DNA from: Pyronema omphalodes
Lineage: Eukaryota > Ascomycota > Pezizomycetes > Pezizales > Pyronemataceae
Assembly (NCBI GenBank): GCA_024516155.1
Contig: JAJJXM010000015.1
Coordinates: 558,001 to 622,000 of the forward strand
Direction of reading: 5' to 3'
DNA: 64,000 nt
Positions 35,669 through 47,214 of this stretch are shown here, piece after piece. The position numbers and the translations under genes were made by a program. The notes under the pieces were generated by a model, which saw only the letters and a program-made list of their open reading frames with translations, did no database searches and was not told where the DNA came from. Every line of letters begins with the position of its first letter. The first letter of the stretch is position 1.

Positions 35669-36410
35669 GCGACCTCTCAGACGAATCGATACTATAATTA
35701 CGAACAATAAAACGGCGACTAGTTTAAGAAGTTGGAGTCTGGTAGTTGGGGAGTAGGGGAGTAGGGAGTGGGGAGTGGGGAGTAGGGAGTAGGGAGTGGG
35801 GAATAGGGAGTGGGGAGTTGGGGGTAGGGGGTATAAATATTAATGGCTATGATGATTATGATTATGATTATGATACCCCCCCCTTTTTTTTTCTTATCTT
35901 CTGCGGGTAGTTGGCTGGCTGGCTGGGGGATTTGAGCTGTTTTTTGTATGATATCTTTTTTTACGAATTTTTTATTATGGTGTTTTGTTTTTTCTATTTT
36001 TCTGTCTTTCTTTTTTTCTTGGGAGGGAGAGGGGGGGGGGGGGGGGGTTATTGTTTTAGTCAATGTTTGTCATTCATTCATTCATTTATTCTTTGGGAAG
36101 TTGGCTGTTTATGAGGCTATGGCATGGTTGTTTCTTTCCTTTTATACTGCTTCTTTACAACTGTTGTAACATACAAAATTCTTGTCACGGACTCATGGAG
36201 ATGTATTGCATTCGGTATTATTCAAACCGTTTCAATGGATTAACTTGTGCTGTGGTATTGTCATTACGCTACGTATTATACATAAGATTGCTTCATACTG
36301 ATTTGGATATCCTTCGCTATGCTCTTCTCAATCTCTGCTGGGTATTCATCATGCATCTCCCTCTTTCAAAAAACCAACCACTTACTTCAATCCTTCAAAA
36401 AACCAGCCAC
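35669..36410. other. Convergent intergenic region with AGTAGGG repeats and a G17 tract
   Basis: Includes GGGAGTAGGGAGTG repeats (35750-35830), a G17 homopolymer (36031-36047), and CATTCATT (36070-36085). A 27-bp direct duplication spans the stop codon region of the DUF4336 gene (about 36365-36418). No gene was recognised. Confidence 0.5.
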
Positions 36411-37241
36411 TTACTTCAAGTGCCAAGCAAACAACCGACGGAACACATCCTTTCCACCCGACTCAATAACATCTCCATGGCAAGGAATAATCCTATCGAA
36501 ATCCCACTTCTCGACTCTTCTCGCACTTTCCGCCCAACTAGCCTTATCACGACAAAGAACATACCTATATTTTGATTAGCCATCTCCGAACCTCTTTGAG
36601 GCGGGGTATGTAAGCACTTACCACATAAACCTCTGCTGTCCCTTTGATCCGGGGTTGGTATTCATAAACGCCGTTGAAATCTTAGTCCAAATTCCACTTG
36701 TGGCACTTTCCTTCGCATTACTATACTGTTCCGTCGCTGGTAAATTAAACATCAAATCCGCCTCGATGAGAGTTTTCGAAGGTTTATGCAGGAGTGTGAT
36801 TTCCTTCGATGCATGACCGTCCCAATATTCCACGTCTAGATCTTGTGCGAAGTCTTCGGGTAGCTTGATGGATCTCTTGTTGGCGGCGGTGAATTCATAG
36901 TCGATGGGGACTTCCTGATCACCCTGCTTGCGACGCTTGGCTGCGAGACCTTCCGGTGCTAGAACTAGGGCTTGGGGATAGGCGGTTTTGTAGGGGCCGA
37001 GTTGCATGTGGTGCTCGATGTCCGGGGCGATTAGGTACCGGACGGGACCCCCGAGACTGGCGATGGAGGCTCGTACGTCGGCTGTCAACGGGATGGGAGA
37101 GAAGATGGCGAGAGAGCCGGAGGAAAGACGGATTACGGTTGCGCGGCCGCCGAATTTGATACGGTTGAAGCGGAGGAAGGGGAGGGAGTAGGTTGTGAGG
37201 GAGGGCGCGGCGAGGCGGATAATGGGGGGTGGATTGGACAT
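36411..37241 (-). CDS. DUF4336 family protein
   Basis: Predicted 257 aa from exons 36622-37241 and 36411-36564. The 57-nt intron (GTAAGT..ATATAG) joins QRFMW to YVLCRDKASWAES. Family features seen: RFNRIKFGGRATVIRLSSG, LAIFSPIPLTADVRASI, VRYLIAPDIEHHMQLGPYK, ALVLAPEGLAAKR, and WDGHASKEITLLHKPSKTLIEADLMFNLPA. Exon 2 carries the metallo-beta-lactamase-like closing motif (RIIPCHGDVIESGGKDVFRR). DUF4336 proteins look like a divergent metallo-beta-lactamase fold without an assigned reaction, and are widespread in fungi and bacteria. The 3' end coincides with an imperfect duplication that copies the sequence around the stop. The first ATG is used; the length is typical. Confidence 0.85.
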
Positions 37242-39249
37242 GGTAGAGGTTGTGTTATGAGTCGTGAGAGTTGTGATGGAGCTGAGGTTGGTGTTTATTT
37301 GTGTTTATAGACAGTATTTGAGTTCGTTAAAAAGGAGGTTGTGGTGGTGATTTTGTGATCAAGTAAGCTGATATTCGGTGAGGTGCGCGGGGTAGGGTAG
37401 CTTGATTGGTGCTGTCTGAGAATGTCTATGTTTTAATTTCTCGAGATTTTTGTGGTTCCTATAGATGTAGAAGGGTAAAATAATCTTCAGGGACTTGTTA
37501 CGGTTGCCGTTTTATATTCCGCTAACCGTAGTCCTGATGCCGTTTACCCCTTGGAATAAAAGAATTGATTTGTCGAGTTGAGGGAGTTGCGCGGAGCTTG
37601 TTAGTTGACGTGAGTGACGTATGCCGTGTCCTGTCGATCTTTGCTCTAGGCCTAATCGTGTCAAGTTGTTGGCGAAGCTTGAGCAGTCTGGCGAAGACAA
37701 ATGGTCGCGACCGGTCGCGGGCTTTTAATAGCAATCTTGATGCCGAAATCAGCTGTCAACGACATAACGGCCGATCATGACATGACTACATAACTTATTC
37801 GATGCGAACAGAATGGGAGATTTGGAATTCTTGTTGCAGGATTAGTAGTAGTGGCTGAGCCCGGACAGCCTGGTTGCGAGGTTGCTTTCGGCGATTGCAT
37901 GTGCTCGGTGTGGCGATGAGCTGTGAACGGAGTTTCGGGATTTGGTGACGAGTTGTCAAACGCCGGTACCGATCATGAGCTAGCCGAATCGACTGGGATA
38001 AGGATGGCAGTGGGCATGGCTTCTAGAAGACGAGATAGTATCCGTATGCGTTTGATTTACCGAGATGAGAGTCGAGATGTCGTTTCAGTGTCCTATTGAG
38101 AGGTGGACTCGATAAGGAAGAAAAGTGGAGATCTTGAGTTGAATACGAAGACTGGACAGCTCAGATGGCGATTCGCCGTTCTTCCACTTCCACCATAAAC
38201 TCTGACTAAGCTTCTCGAAAGGCATAACTTCTAATTCACGGTATACTAATTAGCTTCTGAAGACCTTCACCTCCAAGACAACAGCAGTAAAGATACTGAA
38301 GGTGCTGTCATGGAGGCTGACGTAGACATTCTGAATCGGCGTTACTATCATACGCAGAATGACATGGAGTAATCAAGTCGGATTGGTGAGCTGGGGGGTT
38401 GTATAGCGAAGAAAGTGAGACAGGGAGGAATAATGTGGTAGGGACAACTTGGGAAGGAACATGAGAGAAACATCAAGGAGACTGGAGGTCGAAGTAGATG
38501 TGTGTCGGAACTGTCTGTCATACCACAAGTGTGTGCTACCTCATACGAATCAGCGTCTAGCCTCTAATAAATCATGAACCGCCATTACCGCCAAAACAAT
38601 GCAACCTTCGCCTATTTACCCGGACGTATAAGTAAGCCAACGTGAACCGGCTTCATGCTCCATGAATTCTAAGGATAATATACCACGCTTGTGAGATCTG
38701 TTTGCGCTGAACGTCCAATTGATATCAACACCACCACAATCACATTAATCATCACTATATATACAGTTGCAAAGCGGGATACAGTAAAAATACGGTAGAG
38801 AAATCAGATATCGATGGAATAGGAGCACATAGTGTTGGCTATTGTCACTGATAACCAGACACTGGTAGACAGCAGAATTGAAGATGTCAAGCGTGACCAT
38901 TCCTTGAGCCATAATTTGCAAGGGAATTGAGAAAATATGTCTATATTTTTCCTTTTACTATCAATCTCATGAAGGTCTCGAATATTTAAATTTCGAAGTA
39001 TGTAGTGTAATTTATTAACTCTTATAACCTGATATTCGTCTCACTCAATAGGCACCCTACGCGAAAAGGACATGAAGGCGCAGAGGGTAAAGTAGTTTAG
39101 TATATTTCTGCTAGGTATATACTAATATTGACGATTGTTGTGCACTATGGCTCCTCTAGTAGGATATGACAGTGTAGATATTCACCATCTGCATAATGGT
39201 GCAATTCTGGGCAGGCGAAATATTTGATGCTTTTAGAATGTTGTGGCTG
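37242..39249. other. Gene-free intergenic region
   Basis: 2 kb between two minus-strand genes. No convincing ORF or repeats; the frames at 37512-37780 overlap on both strands without similarity. Base composition is even, with no simple-sequence blocks, unlike most other gaps here. It may be decayed coding DNA, but nothing was identified. Confidence 0.4.
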
Positions 39250-40173
39250 CTAATCATAGGACGCCGATTCAAAGAACGCAACCTCATAAACCTGCTCAGA
39301 GTCGAGCCAAGCAATCTCAATGCGCCTAGAAATTTCCATATATATGGACCATTCTTCAAGCTTAAACTGCGTCCTCTCAGCAGCCTTGTCTGCAATGTAC
39401 ACCAAAGTGGGAGAGCACAATGGAATTTTGATATAATAGGTCAGGGACTAGGCCGAAAGTAAGTCAGTAAATGTTGATACTTGAAGAAGAATAAATCTTA
39501 CCGAAAAGTCAGCGCTAACGGTTGCCTTCTTCATATATATATATGGCATGGCCACGTCACTTCCTGCCTTGGGCTTCTTAATAAACACTTCTATAATAGT
39601 AAAACCAATATAGACTCGATTGAATCCCTGTCTCGGTCAGCAATACGTATTTTCAGCGGTGATGAATCCGTTTTAACTGACCAGCCTAGAAGATATAAAT
39701 CCGGAGGAAGAATCACTTAGGGCTTGCGTACACCCAATTGCCTTGAGAGTTGTCTCAAGATATTCCATCTTTGACCTGGCAATCCGGGCGGAACAATCAA
39801 CGCTGTCTTGTATTGCCTTGATAGATTTTTCTATAGTGATATTTGACTCCCGGAGTGCAGTTTCTCGTTTCTCCGCAGTTTCATTAAGACGCGTCTCCAA
39901 TCCTTTAAGTAAGACTTCCATCTTGTTGTCGACCGAAACAGGATCCTTCGCTAGCTCCGTTTGAAGTTTCTCATTTTCCTCTGTGAGGGCCTTAACCTTA
40001 GTGACAAGCTTAATATTTTCTTCTTTGATCATAGAAATCTCAGCTTTGAGTCTTTTGGTTTCTTCAGTATGTTTCAGATCTAATTTCCGAAATTGGTCGA
40101 GCCATTCCACGACCTGATCCTTTGGAAGCACAGAGAATGCATGCAGACCGAAAATTAATTCTAGTGAAGACAT
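39250..40173 (-). CDS. Hypothetical coiled-coil protein (three exons), unrecognised
   Basis: Predicted 271 aa from exons 39682-40173, 39502-39627 and 39250-39447. Both introns are 54 nt and phase 0: 39628-39681 (GTCAGT..GACAG, branch CTGAC) and 39448-39501 (GTAAGA..CCTAG, branch CTGAC). Residues about 15-130 are strongly heptad-like and charged (EETKRLKAEISMIKEENIKL, LTEENEKLQTELAKD), indicating a long coiled coil. The C-terminal about 110 residues from exons 2-3 are mixed alpha/beta (RVYIGFTIIEVFIKKPKAGS; SLTYYIKIPLCSPTLVYI; LEEWSIYMEISRRIEIAWLD) and could form a small globular domain. I recognise no family. Three exons with matching phase, branch points and a sustained frame support a real gene. 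The start is the first ATG (complement of 40171-40173). Confidence 0.68.
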
Positions 40174-41299
40174 CGTCAAAATAAAGGTATATCCGATTGT
40201 AGTATATAACTCGTTTGTTTTGGTAACCGTAGGAATCGTGATTCGAAGCTGTGTGATGGGGTAATGAAGGTTGAAAGTTAGAGAGGACGAAGCAGGAGAA
40301 GCGGAGTTATATAAGGGTTATAAATGGGGATGAAGCAATCAGGATAACCCTGGTCAAGAACCCCATGTTCCAAAATAATTCATCACTCTTCATCACTGTA
40401 CTGGAAGATTCATTTGCCGTCAAAGTGCTCATCGCTATCACTAAACCACTATTGCACGAAGCCGTAAGTTCACCGCGAACAGCATCTTTCACGCCACTAT
40501 GCGATGGTCTCTTTTGCACTTTCGAAATCTTTAAAAACTCTATTCGCACGTCACAGAAAAATCTTCAAAACTCTATTTGCGTGTCATAGAAACGACACAA
40601 CTGAAGGATCGGGGCTAAGAGAGTGAAAAATCGAGACCATTTACAAGACTTTAGTCTTAACTACCAATGCCTTGACACCGATATTTTGTTTTCCTTTCCA
40701 TTTTTAGTTGAATCCCTTCTATAGTACCCGATACAGGATTTTGAGCTGTAAGTGCTTTTTAGCAAGCTGCATCATCTTGCATAGTTTGACATTCTGCTGT
40801 TTCGTATACTGTACAACGATTCTGTACACCCTGTTGAGTTATTACTGAATTGAGGGTTCAACTTATCGCCCTGCATCTCCATACAACTTCCTGTTGTGGA
40901 TTCAATTCTACAGATGGAGTTACCACAGCCAGTTTGCAGGTTGTCAAGCGGAGAGCTGTGTATGAATTATCCCACTACCACCCAACATTCCAACCCAACC
41001 CAACCCATTCCCCTCTCCCCCACCAATCCAAAATTCCCTCCAGAGTCAACCATATCTCGACCATATCTTAACCATTACCTCTTCCAGAACCCATAAATCA
41101 CGATAACAGAATCCATTACCTTTAGACCCCCACCATTTCCATCAACGGTCCAGGTGACCAAGTCATCCGGGTTCCGACGGTCCAAGTCATCAAGATCCAT
41201 TTCCATCAGTAAAAGTTTCAAGTTTGAGCCCTTTTCTCATCTTAATCCAATACTTCACGTGCTGGCTTTTGTTTTTTTTTTCAATACGACTTCTTCCGT
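40174..41299. other. Intergenic, upstream of coiled-coil orphan
   Basis: No convincing gene. Frames at 40307-40589 and 40850-41096 show no similarity. Repeated words such as AACTCTATTYGC (40535, 40567) and GACGGTCCAAGTCATC (41175) are seen, but no clear element. Confidence 0.4.
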
Positions 41300-41520
41300 G
41301 CTGTGGTCCGTTGTAGGTGCCTGGCGTGGGCGTTTTCTGGATGGGAGCTGAGAAGGGGGTGGATGGTTGTTGTATGAATTCCGGAGAAGGAGGGGGTATG
41401 GGATACATGTCTGGGGGAAGTGTCAGAAAGTTAGCAGGTTGTTAGAAATTTGGTAGCTAGCTGAAATTTCTCGCGATGTTATGCAGCTTTGATTATGGAG
41501 CTCTTAACGCTGGTTATTTT
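41300..41520 (-). pseudogene. MCCA fragment 2 (exon 2 start plus intron 1 end)
   Basis: Reads as a diverged copy of the MCCA region at about 46741-46960 in the same orientation. Shared blocks include GAATTCC, GGGATACATGTCTGGGGG (compare GGGAAACACGTCTGGGGG), TTAGCAGGTTGTTAG, TAGCTAGCT, CTCGCGATGTTA and GGAGCTCT..AACGCTGGTT. It spans the intron 1 acceptor and the start of exon 2 only, and the frame is destroyed. It lies downstream of the CAP pseudogene, the same order as CAP then MCCA pseudogene at 54.6-57.9 kb on the other strand. Confidence 0.75.
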
Positions 41521-41783
41521 CGATGTACGGATAGGGTTAGTCTGATTTTTAGTCACCGCCACAAAAAAAAATCAAAACGGCAATATGTTTATTTTCCATT
41601 TTTATCAATTTTATGATTATCCAACAACAGAAAAGAAAAAAAAATCCGTGGGTTGTGAATCAACAGGAGCAACAAGAAACTACCCAACTCCAAAAAAACA
41701 GAAAAGAAAACAAACGAAACAGAAAAATCTCATTCCCTCAAAATTTCCCTCGAAAACAAAAAATATTCTACTACTGTGATTTT

Positions 41784-42375
41784 TTATCCTCCAGCAGCGG
41801 AGAAATAACGGTCATTAGCTAAGCCTCCCGGCCATCCAGATTGGGGGTTTAGTCTACCTCCAGGAGGTTTCACATTCTTCCTATACTCTGTCGGACCGGG
41901 AATATTTCCACCAATCCAGCATCTTACTTTGCCCGGTCTGGTAATCATAGTAGTCACGTTCATTAACAAACTTCTTTATGACATGCGCCGGTTCAAGAAG
42001 GAATCCAGGTGTTCCGGAGGCAAGACATTCACCATGATGGTGTTTCTCCTAGGGGTGTTCGTTAGAGACCATGAACTATCACTCGATACCCTGCCGCTTG
42101 TAGGGAAGAGGGGGGATTGCCATTAACAGGCAGTGATTTAGAAACATACCCGGTTATCGTGCTTTTCTCTGCAATGATCGACCCATGCCTGGGCTTCGTT
42201 GGCTATAGCTGGTGACCAGGTTATAGGAGGAGACCCATGTTCTGCGTGGTATTTGTTATGCGCAGCGACAAACTCCTGTGCAAAACGGGGGTCATTGGGG
42301 AGAGGTTTGCTTGTGCAGTGCCAGCGATTGAGGCAACGAAGAGTGCGATCAGGGAAAGGAATGTGGTTGTGTCAT
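41784..42375 (-). pseudogene. CAP/PR-1-like pseudogene, deleted
   Basis: Diverged copy of the intact CAP gene at 54657-55362. Exon 1 remains readable as SLIALFVASIAGTAQAN.. then FAQEFVAAHNKYHAEHGS, but a one-base deletion after NLSP shifts the frame and the start ATG is out of frame. Exon 2 retains HGECLASGT and FVNERDYYDYQTGQS. It then jumps to the last exon (YRKNVKPPGGR), losing the conserved GHFxEVVW / VGCG segment and intron 2. The 3' part reads through to a new stop at 41784. The deletion of the CAP core makes it non-functional. Confidence 0.85.
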
Positions 42376-42480
42376 ATTGACAATGATTCTGTGGGATGAT
42401 AGGATATGGGATGAAGTATGGAATAGGGGGTTTGTATAGATTTGTTTTGCTCGATGCGGATGAGAAAGAATGAGTGATTT

Positions 42481-42700
42481 TCAACAGGGGGAGAGGTTTG
42501 CCTGTGCAGTGCCAGCGATTGAGGCAACGAAGAGTGCGGTCAGGGAATGGAATGTGATTGTGTCATATTGACAATGATGCTGTAGGATGATAGGATATGG
42601 GATGAAGTAGGGAATAGGGGGTTTGTATAGATTCGTTTTGCTTGACCCGGGTGAGGAAGAATGAGCAATTTTTAACAAAAAATAGTACGTTGTGGGTACG
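42481..42700 (-). pseudogene. Tandem partial copy of the CAP signal-peptide and promoter region
   Basis: The segment from the signal peptide (FVASIAGTAQANLSP) through about 190 bp of upstream DNA is a near-copy of 42290-42475, including CAGTGCCAGCGATTGAGGCA and GATAGGATATGGGATGAAGT. It is therefore a local tandem duplication of the 5' end of the CAP pseudogene. Confidence 0.85.
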
Positions 42701-43049
42701 TATTGAGGATGGTGATATCGGCTCTTTTTTCCGGGGTGAATTGACGACGTCCTGTTGTAACTTGCAACCACGTAAGGTTTCCTGAAAGCTGGTTCCAAGG
42801 ATGTAGAATGGTATGAATAAAGCGAAGTAGATAAATGGATAGTAAATAGCCAATAATCAAGCAGGAAAGTTCGAGTCTCGGGTAATGCAAAAGGGAACTG
42901 GTGGAGATGTGGAGGATTCGGCAGGTGGAATATGTATTCAAAAAGCTAAAACGATCCCTGTACAAGTTAATCACATCTTCTGGTATCAAGTATCGGGGGT
43001 AATGTAGGATTAAAATCAAAACTAGGAGCAAGTGAAATCAAGAACATAC

Positions 43050-43165
43050 CAATCCCTCATATTTATCAATGCATATATTAACCCATGCCCGAGCTTCATT
43101 TACCAAAGTTGGTAATTAAGGTTAAAGGAGGCCTGAGACCCATGTTCTGCGCGGGGCAATAATAA
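43050..43165 (-). pseudogene. Third CAP exon 1 fragment
   Basis: On the minus strand the piece around ATGGGTCTCAGGCCTCC...GAAGCTCGGGCATGGGT matches the middle of CAP exon 1 (EHGS..PP..W..NEARAW), with small indels. There are no flanking exons. Confidence 0.65.
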
Positions 43166-43443
43166 ACTCCCGCGCCCCAATCATTCCACCCGACTTCTCC
43201 GATGATAAACCAGGAGTAGAAGAATAACCATGTAGTCAGGACTAATCATTATTTGCATGGGTTGGTTTCGACCACTGGTGTGAGATATCCCAGGAACCGG
43301 TTCTGGACCTGAAGACTATATCTTACTATGGGGATAGATTACCGTGCTGAAGGAGCGAATAATGCAATAATAGAAAATAATAGAACAATGCAATAATAAA
43401 ATGTCCGAGATGGTGGTGGTGGTGGTGGTGGCTGTTGTTGTTG

Positions 43444-43475
<32 letters not shown>

Positions 43476-44579
43476 AGGTGTATTTCCATCCCCCTTCAGC
43501 TTCTCCATAATAACCAAAAAAAAAACCAAAAACCAAAATCCAATATTAGATAATTCGCAGGACTCAGGATACAGGAAGATCCAAGTGGATATGGAGTCAT
43601 TATCGATTTCAAAAAAAACGGGTGGGTGAGAATTGATTACAATTATACCCGACAGATTGTGCCGCGGACCGCGGTGCAGCATGAGTAAATTCGCCGATAT
43701 TTTGGCCGTCTCTGTCGTGTAACGGCCACGGAGAATTTACTTCTCGATGAATTGATAGCCGAAAGACTAGCAGTGATATCCATATCCTGTCCTGCTACAA
43801 CGGGTAAATACCAGATTACCGTCCGTAGATCCTTCATGTATAAGCACAAGCCGCAAACATAGCGTAGCCAGGGGCCAGGGCTCATTATCAATTATCTTAT
43901 CACCACCTTTTCCTCTCCATATAAAAAAAGGTTCGGTACCCTAAGATTAGCCTTCCATAAAGCTTCTATATCATCACAAGACCTTCTAAAGAAATCGATG
44001 CTCAAATCCATCATCAATCCATCCCACACGTGGTGTAGCTGTGTCTTATCCATATCCATATCCATATCCATATCCATTATCCTGTACTGCTGCGATGGAC
44101 CAATGGTGGATATGGTGGATATTATCCATCCCACGTCCGACGTTCATGGATCCTTCATGCATCAGCACAACAGCACAGCAGTATCCAAGATATATTATCG
44201 TTATCTTTATCTTCATTTCCATCCTCCATCCTCCACCCGTGCAACATTGCAACATCGCAATACCTGGATCCTCAGCACCTCTATACCTCCCCGGAAATCA
44301 TACCCACTCACTCGCTCTAAATCTCTACCATATGTCACTCGTAACGGAAGATCAAGAATATATCATTACTGTCCTAACACTCCATAAAAAAACGCTCTAC
44401 TATACTATAAGACTACCCCGTCTCCATCTTCTGTTGAATAATCAATTGCCTCTATTCCCACCCCCTCCCCCCCTATTCCCACCCCCTCCCCCCCTATTCC
44501 CACCCCCCCCCCCCCCTATTCCCACTCCCCCATTCCTCCCTGCCCCTCCCCCGCCCTGTCTCTTATACCAACCACCAAC
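43166..44579. other. MCCA 3' flank with repeats and a partial flank copy
   Basis: A GGT/GTT microsatellite is at 43411-43475. A stretch at about 43770-43860 (ATATCCATATCCTGTCCTGC ... GATCCTTCATG) is a partial direct copy of the MCCA flank at 44075-44165. The flank from about 44080 to 44420 is present again, inverted, at about 57545-57880. C-rich CCCCCTATTCCCACC repeats (about 44455-44545) directly precede the MCCA stop. No gene was recognised. Confidence 0.6.
43411..43475. repeat. Trinucleotide microsatellite (GGT)n(GTT)n(GGT)n
   Basis: Seen directly, about 21 triplets. Confidence 0.9.
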
Positions 44580-47214
44580 CTAAGCCTCCCCCTCCTCCTC
44601 AAAAACCACCAACCCAACACCAGCCTTAACAACATCCCCCTCCTTATGCGGCAACCTCTTAACCACACCATCCTTGGGACTTCTTATAACCGTTTCCATT
44701 TTCATACTTTCAATAACGACCAATGGCTGATCCTTCTTAACGGTATCCCCCTCCTTAATCTCAACTCTAAGTACCTTACAAGGCATAGGAGCCAGCACCG
44801 AACTTTTCGCTTCTGATGGTCCGGATAATTTCTGTAGCCATGCAGGTTGGGCAATTGATAATCTATGTTGTTTTCCATGCTGGAAGACAAAGAGGGAGGA
44901 GCCATCACGGATGATACGGGAGTCTACTCTTGTATGGGGGAAGTAAGAAGAGAGGGTGTTGTCGGTTGTAGAATGGCGAACAGCGACGTTGGGGAAGGAT
45001 TTAGAGCCGATTGTGATGTTGAAACATGCGGGGCCAACGGGTTCCAATTCTACGGTGATGCTAGAATCAGGGGTGTTGGGGTCTTCGAGGGTTATGATGC
45101 GCTTTTGGTAGTTGTTGGACCAGCCGACTCCGCCGGATAGGATTGCGAAGGGGTCGGATGATACTGCGGCTTGGGATTCCGAGAGGAGGATGCTGAGCGC
45201 ACTCTGGGCATAGACTTCTACGGGGGTGGGTTTGGCGGCGAATAGGGAGTCGTTGTGTTTTTTGATAAAGCCGGTCTCGACTTCACCGTTGATGAAGGAG
45301 GGGTGGCTTGCGAGAGTCTTGAGGAACTCAATGTTGGTTGAGGGACCCGCGACTTGGTAATCTTCTAATGCAAGACGGAGTTTGGCAAGAGCTTCCTCTC
45401 GGTTGCTGCCCCGAACGATGAGTTTGGCGATCATGGGATCGTAAAAGGTAGTGAGTTCGTCTCCCTGTCTGAATCCAGAGTCGATACGGACATCCTCGGT
45501 TGTCTTCGGGGTGGAAAGGTGAAGTAACTTTCCAGAGTCGGGGATGAAACCCTTCTCCGGGTTTTCGGCGTAGATTCGAGCTTCGAAAGCGTGGCCGGTC
45601 AATTGTGCCTCTACCTGCTCTTGGGTGAGAGGCAAAGGAAGCCCCGAGGCTACCATCACCTGCCATGCTACAAGATCCTGGCCACAAACCATCTCTGTAA
45701 CTGGGTGTTCAACCTGTAGACGGGTGTTCATCTCCATGAAGAAAAACTCCCCAGAGTCGTTGTCGAAAATGAATTCCACAGTACCGGCACCTTGGTATCC
45801 AACTGCCAAAGCCGCATCTCTGGCCTTCTTCCAAATATCCTTACGGATGGATTCATCCAATCCAGGTGCGGGGGATTCTTCAATAATCTTCTGGTGACGA
45901 CGTTGAACGGAACAATCACGTTCTCCCAATGCTACACAGTTTCCAAAGGCGTCGGCAAATACCTGGACTTCGATATGGCGGGGAGTGGTGATGTAGCGTT
46001 CTACCAATACAGTGTCGTCTCCGAAGGAAGATTTAGATTCGGATTTGGCGGATTCCAACATTGCTGGGAATTCCGCGGGGGTGGTGGCAATACGCATTCC
46101 CTTTCCTCCTCCTCCTTTGACGGCTTTGATAAGGACGGGGTAACCCATCTTGTCGGCTTCGGCGGCCAAGAAGGCGGGGTCTTGATTGGTTCCGTGGTAT
46201 CCGGGAACGCAGGGTACACCGGCGGCGAGCATGATGTCCTTTGACGCACTATTCACAGATATTATTAGTTATTTACATTATTTCCTAAGATGAACGCAGA
46301 TAGGGAAAATTTGAAAGACAGTGTCCAGTGATTTTCAAGACACCGGGGAAGCTTGACAGTGTTTAACAGCTTCCGAGAACATTCGACAAGCTCTTTCAAG
46401 TCCCTCATCTCATAACTACCTCCTCAGCCTCTTTCGTAATCTCTCCAAATCCCAGAAATCCCATCAAAGAATAATAACCAAATCCCACACCCCCAACCTC
46501 TTCCATATGGACAGTACCATCCTCCTCCAACTCCACATCCACATACCTTTTATTTCCCATACTCTCAATCGCCGAACCAGGAGGTCCTATAAACACAATC
46601 CCCTCCTCCTTACACCTCTCCGCAAACTTTGCATTCTCAGAAAGAAATCCATATCCAGGATGTACAGCATCACAACCCTGTTCTTTAGCGATACGGATAA
46701 TCTTCTCGCCGTCGAGATAGGCGTTAGATGGGCCGAGGTTAATGCTGTAGGGACTTGCATGCGCGTGCTCAGACAAGGAGTCGGGGAGGGTGTAGATAGT
46801 TGTAGTACGAATTCCAGAGAGCGCGGCGGTACGGGAAACACGTCTGGGGGGAAGCGTTAGCAAGTCGTTAGCAAATTGTTAGCAAGCTTTTAGCTAGCTT
46901 GTGCTTCTCGCGATGTTACGAAGCTTGGATTAAGGAGCTCTGAACGCTGGTTCAAATCTCGTGGGCAAAGTCATAATTTCCACTCCTCCAGACTTTCTTC
47001 AACTCTCGAAAGCTAGATCATCATGACATCCCGACATCACCCAGAGGTACCAGCGTCGAAGCTCAAGGGAAATGTGAACTTACAAAGCAATCTCTCCTCT
47101 ATTCGCAATCAAAATATTCCTAATCGGCTTATATTGTACTTCCGTCGATACAGCCGAGGAATAGAGTCTTCTCCGTAGGGCATTTCTTGTTGTAAGTAAT
47201 GGTCTTAGAGACAT
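44580..47214 (-). CDS. MCCA: 3-methylcrotonyl-CoA carboxylase, alpha (biotin-containing) subunit
   Basis: Predicted 698 aa from exons 47084-47214, 46547-46843 and 44580-46248. Introns are 46844-47083 (GTAAGT..CCCAG) and 46249-46546 (GTATGT..AATAG). It carboxylates 3-methylcrotonyl-CoA in leucine degradation, together with the beta subunit encoded at 51004-52932. Order of domains: a short Arg/Ser-rich mitochondrial presequence (SLRPLLTTRNALRRRLYSSA); a biotin carboxylase ([28 protein letters not shown]; the Gly-rich KGGGGKGMRI; GERDCSVQRRHQK; FFMEMNTRLQVEHPVTE; ATP-grasp domain); a BT linker; and a C-terminal biotinyl domain with ESMKMET (biotin Lys about residue 659). Length matches fungal MccA (about 710 aa). 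A long diverged duplicate of its 5' region and 3' flank exists at 55.7-57.9 kb. The first ATG (complement of 47212-47214) gives the presequence. Confidence 0.95.

Noticed and set aside
44041..44583. 180-aa Pro/Tyr-rich open frame next to MCCA
   Set aside because: Read through ATATCC and CCCCCTATTCC repeats in the MCCA 3' flank.
46920..46975. T-arm-like CTGGTTCAAATCTCGTGG in MCCA intron 1
   Set aside because: No matching acceptor or anticodon arms; it is intron sequence also present in the decayed copies.
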